Shown one piece after another: positions 5,722-11,651 of a stretch of DNA of 12,459 bases. A program made the translations under genes and the position numbers. Position 1 is the first letter of the stretch; every line of letters begins with the position of its first letter. The notes under the pieces are model-generated. The model ran no database searches and had not been told where the DNA came from. It saw only the letters and a list, made by a program, of their open reading frames with translations. The DNA comes from Candidatus Woesearchaeota archaeon (GTDB lineage: Archaea; Nanoarchaeota; Nanoarchaeia; Woesearchaeales; JAGVZT01): NCBI GenBank assembly GCA_017608295.1, contig JAFCGF010000083.1:1-12459 (forward strand), written 5' to 3'.

Positions 5722-5989
5722 CCGTAAGGTGAGAACATGATACAGTATAATTAATCATCAGAAATATAAGTGCTGAATAGGCGACTAGATGATGCTTTTT
5801 CTGTGATCTCACTATAAATTATGTTCGTACTATCAAGTATGGATGCTGTATGATTGGAATCTGAAGGCGAGCGAAAGCAATTGCAAGTGAAATTGTGATG
5901 TAAGTATGGGAACTATGATAATAAATTTGAACACCTTTTGAGTTCCTGAGATCTTAATGGTCAATGAAGTTAGTAGGTGCAGAGTATAT
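5722..5989 (+). other. 23S rRNA leader with a structured hairpin
   Basis: This 268-nt stretch holds no convincing gene. Its first part folds into a three-tier hairpin: GTGAGA 5729-5734 with TCTCAC 5807-5812, ACAG 5742-5745 with CTGT 5801-5804, and ATCATC 5754-5759 with GATGAT 5788-5793. The region contains several TGATG- and CTGA-like boxes, but their spacing does not make a convincing C/D box sRNA. The 3' end forms half of the pre-rRNA processing stem. I find no tRNA or 5S features. Confidence 0.5.
5966..5981 (+). other. 5' arm of the 23S processing stem
   Basis: GAAGTTAGTAGGTGCA is perfectly complementary over 16 nt to 9447-9462, beyond the other end of the gene. Such flanking stems are how archaeal pre-23S rRNA is looped out for cleavage by the splicing endonuclease. 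A 10-nt by 10-nt internal loop separates it from helix 1 of the mature rRNA. Confidence 0.85.
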
Positions 5990-8485
5990 GGTCTGAGCGC
6001 CAACACGTCAACTGGTGGATAGCTTAGCTTAAAGTGTAGATGAAGGGCGTAGCAAGCTGCGATAAGCTGTGGCAAGGTGCATGCAACCTTTGAACCACAG
6101 ATTCCCGAATGCGTCATCGCACCAACTTAGGTTGGTAATCCGAAAGGATATTAAACCCCCTGGATTGAAGCATCTTATTAAGGGGAGGAAGAGAAAGCAA
6201 TAGCGATTCTGTTAGTAAAGGCGATCGAAAGCAGAAGAGAGCAACCCGAACCAAAGTAGAAATACTGCGGGATGTGGTGATTGGGTACAACTTAATTTCT
6301 TAACCTGAAGTTGCCTGGAACGGCACAGGATAAAGGGTGATACTCCCGTAAGGGGAAAGAAAAAAGTTGATTCCAATCGAAGAGTACTATTCCTTGGATA
6401 TGGAGTGGGAAGATGGGTGACATCAACACCCAACTCTAAATACACTTAAGTCTGATAGTGGATAAGTAGGGTGACCGAAAGCTGAAAAGTATTCGTCGCT
6501 GAATATGAAAAGATCTTGAAACCAGTTGGCCATAGTCATTCATGGCATGAAAGGTGACTTTGTGAAGGAAAATCTCGTGAGGGATGTGTACGAACAAAGT
6601 CTTACAATGTCATGATATCCGTTTCGAAACACGGGACAGGGAGTTTGTCTTTGTGGCGAGGATAAGCTGTTAAGCAGCGCATCCAAAGCGAAAGCAATAA
6701 GTCCGCAGCCTCGGCGAGGGACAGGGTCTGAAAGGGCCTGCAGTCACGAGGGCAATACCCGAAAGCGTTTGATCTATTCCTGGGTAAGATGAAGCGCGAC
6801 GAAAGTCGCGTGGAGGTCTGCTACCGGTGTTGTTACAAAGCACTCGGGTGACCTGGGAATAGGGGTGAAAAGCCAATCGAAAACGCTAATAGCTGGTTCC
6901 TTTCGAAATGTGTCTCAGCACAGCCTTACTGGAGGTTGCTGGCGGGGTAAAGCACTGATTGGGGAGTTGAGGGACGAAAGTCCCGGCTTCGCTGTCAAAC
7001 TAATAATCTGTCAGCGCCGTAGATAGTAGGAGTGAGCGTATTGGGGTAAGCTCAATATGCAAAAGGGGAACAACCCAGCCCAAGGTTAAGGTCCCTAATC
7101 CTTAGTTAAGTCACGAAGGTTGTGGTAATCCTAAAACAAGCGGTCGGTAGGCTTAGAAGCAGCCACCCGATAATCAACGCGTAATAGCGGACCGCTCTAG
7201 GATTACTGCGCCGAAGATGGACGGGAGTAAACTAAGAACCGATACCTTGGATGTTTAAACACATAGCGTAGAAAGGCGTTCTGCATGGACCGAAGCATTT
7301 ACGTAAGTAAGTGTGGACCGTGTAGAAATGAAAATCCTGTTGGCAGTAGCAGCAAAGAGAGGTTAGAACCCTCTCCGCCTGAAGGGCAAGGTTTTCCCGG
7401 CAATGTCTATCAGCCGGGTGTTAGCCAGTCCTAAGTTCATACTTAACTGTCATGAACGAAAGGGAAACTTGTTAATATTCAAGTGCTACAGATATACAAG
7501 CGGCAACGCAAGTTTGCTTGCAGACACTTTGAGATATACTTTAGTAATCTAAGCGATTAAAACTAGGGAGTTCTGTCAAAGAGAGAACTAGTTGAATTCG
7601 TGAATGGCCTCGGTGCATACTGGGGTTAAGTAAATTCTTAGAGTCCGTGAAAATGCAAGTAATCGAATTATCTGTAACTGTACCAAGAACTGACACAGGT
7701 GACCTTTGCTGAGAAGGCAATGGCGTGTCGGATTATCGAAATTTAGGGAACTAGGCAAATTAGATCTGTATCTTCGGTAGAAGGATTGCCTATTCAGAGA
7801 TGAATAGGTCGCAGTAACAAGAGGGGGACGACTGTTTAACAAAAACGTAGTCGGTTGCTAGGGGGAAACCCTTTGTATAACCGATGAGGCCTGCCCAGTG
7901 CGAGTGTGTTAAAGCTGGTTTCAACCGGCCTAAGCCCTCGTAAACGGCGGCGGTAACTCTGACCGTCTTAAGGTAGCGTAATCCCTTGTCGTTTAAATGA
8001 CGACCCGCATGAATGGCTTAACGATTCCCCTACTGTCCCAAATTTCGGTCCGGCGAAACTGCTTTTATGGTGAATAGGCCATAGACCCGCAGGGGGAAGA
8101 GAAGACCCCGTGGAGCTCTGCTGCAGCCTGTCGTTGTTGTATGGTAATGGTTACATAGCGTAAGTAGGAGCTGTTATGCTAACGTTTTCGGGCGTTAGAT
8201 AGGCACCGATGTAACACTACTTTTCCACAACTGTACAACTAACCCATACGTGGGAACATCGATTGGTGGGCAGCTCGGCTGGGGCGGTACGCTCTTGAAA
8301 GAAGATCAAGAGCGCCCAAAGGTCAACTCATCCTGGTCAGAAATCAGGAGTAGAGTGCAAGCGCAAAAGTTGGCTTGACTGGATTCTTAAAAGCATGGAA
8401 TCCAGCTACGAAAGTATGGGCTAGCGATACGTCGAGCGTCCTTGATGGATTTCGGTGGTTTCAGAAAAGCTACCCCGGGGATAAC

Positions 8486-8638
8486 TTGTAAGTTTCCGGT
8501 AAGTTAGGTAAATTAGGTTGTAGAGAGTTCTAGGTCTTCTAGGAAATTTTTTTGCGGTAATAGATTATGGGTAGATAATCTTAGATATTTTTTTCTAAGA
8601 AGGTCTAGAAGCTCTGGAAAATTTACAGGTCTCAAAAA
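8486..8638 (+). other. 23S intron candidate 1 (near E. coli 2449-2453)
   Basis: The universally conserved PTC strand GGGGATAAC (8477-8485) should continue straight into helix 89 (TGGACTTGTGGCGGGC, from 8639). Instead about 153 nt intervene. CTTGTAAGTTT (8485-8495) pairs with AAATTTACAGG (8619-8629), and the interior forms a long imperfect hairpin. GGGA (8478-8481) can pair with TCTC (8630-8633), leaving 3-nt bulges TAA and AAA on opposite strands. That is the bulge-helix-bulge geometry of archaeal introns. Exact junctions are unresolved by a few bases. There is no room for a homing endonuclease. Confidence 0.75.
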
Positions 8639-8770
8639 TGGACTTGTGGCGGGCGAGAGCTCCTATCGACCCCGCGCGTTGATTCTCCGCTGTCGGCTTC
8701 CCCTCACCTGGCCGTGCAGAAGCGGCCAAGGGTACAGGTGTTCACTGGTTAAAAGGGGACATTAGCTGGG

Positions 8771-8902
8771 AGAAAGCGCAGGATTCGCAAAAATGGGTCA
8801 GTAAGAAATAATTAGAAATAAGTGGTAATAGTACTACCACTATTTATGATTCTGATTTAAATTTTATTTCTTATTGATCCTAGAATCTTGGCTTTCCAGC
8901 AA
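8771..8902 (+). other. 23S intron candidate 2 (E. coli about 2583/2584)
   Basis: The exon AGCTGGG (ending 8770) and the exon TTCAGTACGTCGTG (from 8903) match contiguous E. coli GCUGGGUUUAGAACGUCGUG once 132 nt are removed. At the junction GCTGG (8765-8769) pairs with CCAGC (8896-8900). It is flanked by 3-nt bulges GAG (8770-8772) and AAT (8901-8903) on opposite strands. The intron stem AAAGC/GCTTT (8773-8777 with 8891-8895) follows. Deeper pairing includes GATTC/GAATC, AAGAAATAA/TTATTTCTT and a terminal GTGGTA/TACCAC hairpin. This is a good archaeal BHB-type intron candidate. Confidence 0.85.
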
Positions 8903-8917
8903 TTCAGTACGTCGTGA

Positions 8918-9155
8918 TCAATGTGTGAGGTTTTCACTCTTTCCCTGCGTGTTTTAAGATGAAGTAGTTAGCTATAGCTTAATGCTAGCAATGACACTAC
9001 TATACCGGAACACGCTATATAAAAATAGGAAATTATGATTTTGGCGATGACTGAACCGTCCCATTACCTTCTATAAAACTCTTTTGAATCGAGAGTTTTG
9101 GTGGAACAGGTAGCTTATGAGCCAATAAAGAAAAACCTTACACAATGACGACAAA
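8918..9155 (+). other. 23S intron candidate 3 (E. coli about 2600, helix 93 loop)
   Basis: GTCGTGA (8911-8917) and GACAG (9156-9160) join to GTCGTGAGACAG, identical to E. coli helix 93. The helix itself is restored across the insertion as GTAC (8907-8910) with GTAC (9160-9163), replacing E. coli GAAC/GUUC by compensatory change. The 238-nt insertion is closed by TGTGTGAGGTTTT (8922-8934) with AAAACCTTACACA (9132-9144). It contains at least two more helices (GCGTGTT 8947-8953 with AACACGC 9009-9015; AAAACTC with GAGTTTT near 9076-9101). GTCGT/ACGAC pairing with a GAT bulge gives a relaxed BHB. Boundaries may slide by one base. Confidence 0.88.
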
Positions 9156-9446
9156 GACAGTACGGTCTATATCTTCTGCGGGTGTTGTTGCCTGACTCGA
9201 GGGATGAGTAAGTACGAAAGGAACGCCCATCCGTAACCTCTGGTCTACCGGTTGTTAAGGCACTGCCGGGCAGCTACGTTATAATAGTTAATCCCTGAAA
9301 GCATCTAAGGGAGAAACTAACGGGAAAAATAGGCAACATGCTGGGGGTAGACGACCCCCTTGATAGAACAGGGATGTAAGTGCCAAGCTTCGGCGAGGTA
9401 TTCAGTCCGCTGTTACTAATGCAATTTTAGCTCAGATCAACTCGTT

Positions 9447-9462
9447 TGCACCTACTAACTTC
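9447..9462 (+). other. 3' arm of the 23S processing stem
   Basis: TGCACCTACTAACTTC is the exact reverse complement of 5966-5981. It brackets the 23S gene together with that arm and confirms that precursor processing is organised around the 23S alone. Confidence 0.85.
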
Positions 9463-9479
9463 ACTAATTTCTTTAGTGA
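9461..9479 (+). terminator. hairpin after the 23S gene, possible convergent terminator
   Basis: TCACTAA (9461-9467) pairs perfectly with TTAGTGA (9473-9479) around a TTTCT loop. It sits in the 30-bp gap between the rRNA processing stem and the stop of the convergent SdpI-family gene. It overlaps the end of the processing stem by two bases. Hairpins are not required for archaeal termination, so the role is inferred from position. Confidence 0.4.
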
Positions 9480-9492
9480 TTAAGAATTAGCT

Positions 9493-10077
9493 TTAGCTAT
9501 ATCCAAGAACTGGAATTAAAATAAACCACACAATGTATTCTCCAAAAAACAAACCAATCAAAGAGACTATTGCAGAAAACTTATACATTTTGCTTCCTAA
9601 TTTATGTGTTTTATTCCAGACTCTGTCGCTAGAAAGTGTCCAAGGTGTTCGAATTCCTATAAACCAATTTCTTTTAGCTTTACCCAATAGTATTCCAATA
9701 AAATAAAACAAACCAGCCATAGCAGGTATGATCATAATATTCATAGAGTAAGTAAATCCTAGATTCCAAGCTAAAGTTAAACCATAGATATAAGCAAAGA
9801 ATAATAAAATTAAAACAAGAAACATATCAAAATACCTTTTAAACTTTTTTATGTTTTTCTTTAGTGGATCTATCTTAGGTATGATTAAGAATATGATTAA
9901 TATTACTATAGCGAATAGAGGCATTAAATACATTCCAAAGGGTTTTGACATATAATCATTAACCTCACCTTTTGCATTCCAATGACTTGCCATAGAATCT
10001 GGCATTGCTGGATAAAAGTAAATAGCTGATGCAAACATAACCAAGATAATAAATAATGAGATGTAAATTGTTTTCAT
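9493..10077 (-). CDS. SdpI/DUF1648-family membrane protein
   Basis: This is a 194-aa integral membrane protein with about five hydrophobic segments (4-22, 49-67, 82-103, 112-132, 165-192). After the first segment comes the DUF1648 signature P.MPDSMASHWNAKGEVNDY (23-42). Between the fourth and fifth is the SdpI motif RNWFIGIRTPWTLSSDRVWN (136-155) followed by KTHKLG. In Bacillus, SdpI gives immunity to the SdpC toxin and signals to its repressor. Most family members, including archaeal ones, have no known toxin partner and none is visible here. The gene starts leaderless from a TATA element shared with the divergent RNase P RNA gene, and runs convergently into the 23S gene. Confidence 0.9.
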   Translation of the reverse strand: MKTIYISLFIILVMFASAIYFYPAMPDSMASHWNAKGEVNDYMSKPFGMYLMPLFAIVILIIFLIIPKIDPLKKNIKKFKRYFDMFLVLILLFFAYIYGLTLAWNLGFTYSMNIMIIPAMAGLFYFIGILLGKAKRNWFIGIRTPWTLSSDRVWNKTHKLGSKMYKFSAIVSLIGLFFGEYIVWFILIPVLGYS

Positions 10078-10097
10078 AATTATAATTGAACTAGTGC

Positions 10098-10107
10098 ATT
10101 TTTAAAC
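10098..10107. promoter_or_regulatory. bidirectional TATA element for the SdpI-family gene and RNase P RNA
   Basis: The palindromic core TTTAAA within ATTTTTAAAC sits about 26 nt upstream of the SdpI-family ATG (10077, minus). It is also about 25 nt upstream of the predicted RNase P RNA 5' end (10128, plus). The 50-bp divergent spacer contains no other good TATA box for either gene. Confidence 0.6.
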
Positions 10108-10127
10108 TTACAAATTCTATTTTTTAT

Positions 10128-10414
10128 TAGGTGAGCTGGGTAGACAGCTGCCGGTAGTTTAAAACTGCTGAGGAAGCTCTGTCCACCTTTAGATGCTGTC
10201 CCAGGAGGGACTAGTCCGAGAGGGTTAAGCTGTTGGAGAAGAGATTTATGTTTCTTTCTCAACACATGCTAGCAAGGTGCAAGACCAAGTAGGCTCTGAT
10301 GATGAAAGAGGAGCGGGTAGGTCGCTTAGTTAAATGCTGTCAAGCGGTTCAAATGATACTCATGTTTGTGGGTTGATCTGCTTCACAAAAGACAGGCTAT
10401 TCCTAGCACACCTA
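10128..10414 (+). ncRNA. rnpB: RNase P RNA
   Basis: This is the catalytic RNA that matures tRNA 5' ends, here about 287 nt. The ends are closed by helix P1: TAGGTGAGCTGGG (10128-10140) with CCTAGCACACCTA (10402-10414), one mismatch and one G-U. Conserved blocks appear in order. GAGGAAGCTC then GTCCACC (10170-10187) correspond to the universal GAGGAAAGUCC. AGCAAGG is at 10271-10277, GGGTAGGTCGCTTAG at 10315-10329 (E. coli GGGUAGGCUGCUUGAG), and CTTCACAAAAGACAGGCTAT at 10381-10400 (E. coli CACAGAACCCGGCUUAU). A TATA element lies about 25 nt before the 5' end. Identification is secure; the exact ends rest on the P1 pairing. Confidence 0.94.
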
Positions 10415-10474
10415 CTATTTAGTTGAGTGTGTTGTTTAATACGCTTTGATATAAATGATATATTATCCATAACA

Positions 10475-10486
10475 TTTATATATATA
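10475..10486 (+). promoter_or_regulatory. AT-rich promoter of the second toxin-antitoxin operon
   Basis: TTTATATATATA (10475-10486), followed by another TTATATATAATA (10488-10499), lies 30-50 nt before the ATG at 10529. Either could be the TATA box. Its repeated TATATA resembles the promoter of the paralogous operon at 4513-4543, which may reflect a shared operator. Confidence 0.5.
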
Positions 10487-10528
10487 CTTATATATAATAT
10501 TTTATAAGATAAATGGTTGGTGTATATA

Positions 10529-10855
10529 ATGCAAAAATTAGCTAATGAAACACATAGAGTAGGAAGGCCTATTAGTATTACATTTACTAGTATGAAAAAA
10601 ACTATTCACTATCCAACTATGAAAACTGTGTTAGCAGTTGAAGATGTTATAAGAAATAGCAAAGACTATTTAACAAAAACTGAAATACGAAATAGGTTGG
10701 ATAAACAAATAATGATGCAAACATTAAATTTCATATTAGCTTATTTAGAAGATTCTGGTAAAATAATGATTACTAGAGATGGTGTAATATGGACTAGACA
10801 TGATAATTCTAAGTTTTCAAAATTAGTGAAAAAAAGTAAAGGCTATAAATTATGA
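10529..10855 (+). CDS. winged-helix antitoxin/regulator, paralogue of the protein at 4247-4513
   Basis: This is a 108-aa basic protein. The C-terminal 87 residues align with the wHTH protein at 4247-4513 (HYP..KTV..VE..IR..K.Y; IM.QT.N.IL.YLEDSGKI.I). They predict the same three helices plus wing. It has a roughly 21-residue N-terminal extension (MQKLANETHRVGRPISITFT) that the paralogue lacks. Three in-frame starts exist: TTG 10517, ATG 10529 and ATG 10592. I chose 10529 because GGTG lies 6 nt upstream and the promoter is just before it. The ATG at 10592 matches the paralogue start (MKKTIHYP versus MKQRQILHYP) but has no ribosome binding site. The stop overlaps the toxin start as ATGA. It is the likely antitoxin and autorepressor, by context. 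Confidence 0.78.
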   Translation: MQKLANETHRVGRPISITFTSMKKTIHYPTMKTVLAVEDVIRNSKDYLTKTEIRNRLDKQIMMQTLNFILAYLEDSGKIMITRDGVIWTRHDNSKFSKLVKKSKGYKL

Positions 10856-11223
10856 GTGCTTCTATCCATTTTTTAGGTAATGCTGAAAAAGAATATGAAC
10901 AACTAATTAAAATTGTAGAACAACAAAAAAAGAAAGAGATTAAAAAATCTATTGAACAACAATTAATTAAGTCTATAAAAGATAAATCAGAACTTATTAA
11001 AAATGGAATAGAAAATAGAAAATTTTATGGTGAAAAAATACAATATAAAGATATACCTAAACAGTTAGAATGCTTTGGACATTTATGGAAAGTTAAGTTA
11101 ACAGGCTATTGGCGAATGATATACACAGTAGATAATAAAAATATGCCCGAAGTTGTAGCATTTATTCTAGAAGTTGTTGATCATAATAAATATAATAAAC
11201 TTTTCAAGAGAAAAGACAGGTAA
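10852..11223 (+). CDS. RelE/ParE-superfamily toxin
   Basis: This is a 123-aa basic protein, translationally coupled to the wHTH gene by a 4-nt ATGA overlap. The N-terminal half is a Lys/Glu-rich helical hairpin (11-50). The C-terminal half has the RelE-like strands: HLWKVKLTGYWRMIYTV (77-93), VVAFILEVVDH (101-111) and the basic tail NKYNKLFKRK. It aligns with the toxin at 3912-4241 through LWK...L.G.WR..Y and VDH..Y...F. Family members cleave mRNA at the ribosome or poison gyrase. Which applies cannot be read here. The conserved Arg88 and tail basic residues fit RelE-type active sites. Confidence 0.8.
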   Translation: MSASIHFLGNAEKEYEQLIKIVEQQKKKEIKKSIEQQLIKSIKDKSELIKNGIENRKFYGEKIQYKDIPKQLECFGHLWKVKLTGYWRMIYTVDNKNMPEVVAFILEVVDHNKYNKLFKRKDR

Positions 11224-11275
11224 ATACAGAAAATTATAAGAAATACCATATTAGAATTATGATACAACTAATCCA

Positions 11276-11283
11276 TATTTAAG
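11276..11283 (+). promoter_or_regulatory. TATA box before the 40-aa ORF
   Basis: TATTTAAG is centred about 25 nt upstream of the ATG at 11305, the spacing seen for other leaderless starts in this window. Confidence 0.45.
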
Positions 11284-11304
11284 TTTTACTGTTCTATTAT
11301 AATT

Positions 11305-11427
11305 ATGTTAAACGAAGATAGAGGCATGTTACCAGATTATGTAATATTTGGAGAAAGGATGAGAGAAATTTTTCCACAGACATTTAAACAAAAACCATTT
11401 AAAAAGTATTCTGGATTAAATGTTTGA
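11305..11427 (+). CDS. 40-aa hypothetical protein
   Basis: A 40-codon frame reads MLNEDRGMLPDYVIFGERMR and ends KPFKKYSGLNV. It has a TATA box at leaderless spacing and a balanced amino-acid composition. It is a free-standing gene between the toxin-antitoxin operon and the RiPP-like locus. I do not recognise it. With no relative in the window, coding status rests on promoter position and composition. Confidence 0.45.
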   Translation: MLNEDRGMLPDYVIFGERMREIFPQTFKQKPFKKYSGLNV

Positions 11428-11483
11428 GAATAGACACACTATAAAGCGTTACCAGTACACCGCCAATTGTCGTATCAATAAGG

Positions 11484-11492
11484 CTTAAATAT
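11484..11492 (+). promoter_or_regulatory. TATA box of the RiPP-like operon
   Basis: CTTAAATAT implies a transcription start near 11514, about 12 nt before the precursor ATG. The short leader includes GGTGA, a ribosome binding site 7 nt before the ATG. Confidence 0.55.
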
Positions 11493-11525
11493 CTTTCTAA
11501 TAAAATACAATATGGGTGAAAAATA

Positions 11526-11606
11526 ATGAATATTAAAGATTTAAAGGTTGAGACAATTAAAGCAGAAAAGTTACCTGAGCTTTCATGTACAATGAGTTGT
11601 CAGTAA
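11526..11606 (+). CDS. probable RiPP precursor peptide (26 aa, two cysteines)
   Basis: A tiny frame directly upstream of a radical SAM peptide-maturase-type gene. The peptide starts MNIKDLKVETIKAEKLPELS and finishes CTMSCQ. The charged, helix-prone first 15 residues look like a leader for recognition by the maturase. The last eleven residues (LPELSCTMSCQ) look like the core, with Cys21 and Cys25 three residues apart among Ser/Thr/Met. That composition suits sactipeptide- or ranthipeptide-like thioether crosslinking, though the actual modification cannot be read from sequence. GGTGA 7 nt before the ATG and a TATA box support expression. A T-run and inverted repeat separate it from the enzyme gene. 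It was recognised by context and composition, not by homology. Confidence 0.72.
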   Translation: MNIKDLKVETIKAEKLPELSCTMSCQ

Positions 11607-11638
11607 GCGTACATATTTTTTAATTTATTTCTCATTGT
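11589..11638 (+). terminator. inverted repeat and oligo-T between precursor and maturase (possible attenuator)
   Basis: ACAATGAG (11589-11596, inside the precursor core codons) is the exact reverse complement of CTCATTGT (11631-11638). A run of six T (11616-11621) lies in the loop. Archaeal RNA polymerase stops at oligo-T. Partial termination here would yield more precursor mRNA than enzyme mRNA, a common arrangement in RiPP operons. Confidence 0.4.
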
Positions 11639-11651
11639 TAGATGTGATGCT

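Larger units (their letters stand above)
5990..9440 (+). rRNA. 23S ribosomal RNA, interrupted by three probable introns
   Basis: Large-subunit rRNA. The ends are set by helix 1: GTCTGAGC at 5991-5998 pairs with GCTCAGAT at 9430-9437, so the boundaries are good to a few bases. Recognisable segments include ACTGGTGGATAGCTTAG near the 5' end and AAACGGCGGCGGTAACT with GTCTTAAGGTAGCG at about 7942-7978. The peptidyl-transferase strand CCCCGGGGATAAC is at 8473-8485, the A-loop GTGTTCAC at about 8737-8744, and the sarcin-ricin loop AGTACGAAAGGAAC at 9211-9224. The unspliced span is 3.45 kb. Removing the insertions at 8486-8638, 8771-8902 and 8918-9155 leaves about 2.93 kb, normal for archaea. Gene-level identification is certain. 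No 16S gene lies upstream and no 5S downstream within the window. Confidence 0.98.

Noticed and set aside
5855..5875. GGCGAGCGAAAGC upstream of the 23S 5' end as a sign of a longer or duplicated rRNA
   Set aside because: Helix 1 and the flanking processing stem place the mature 5' end near 5990. The short match is not extended on either side.
5750..5960. C/D box sRNA or tRNA in the rRNA leader, suggested by several TGATG and CTGA motifs
   Set aside because: Box spacing does not fit a C/D guide RNA, and no acceptor stem or T-loop could be found. It was kept only as a structured leader.
5833..7842. Several 68-94 aa minus-strand open frames across this stretch
   Set aside because: They lie inside the 23S rRNA gene or its leader and are explained by rRNA sequence.
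8918..9155. Homing endonuclease gene within the 23S insertions
   Set aside because: None of the three insertions is long enough, and no LAGLIDADG-like frame is present.
10080..10265. 61-aa minus-strand open frame
   Set aside because: It overlaps RNase P RNA, which is supported by conserved blocks and the P1 helix.
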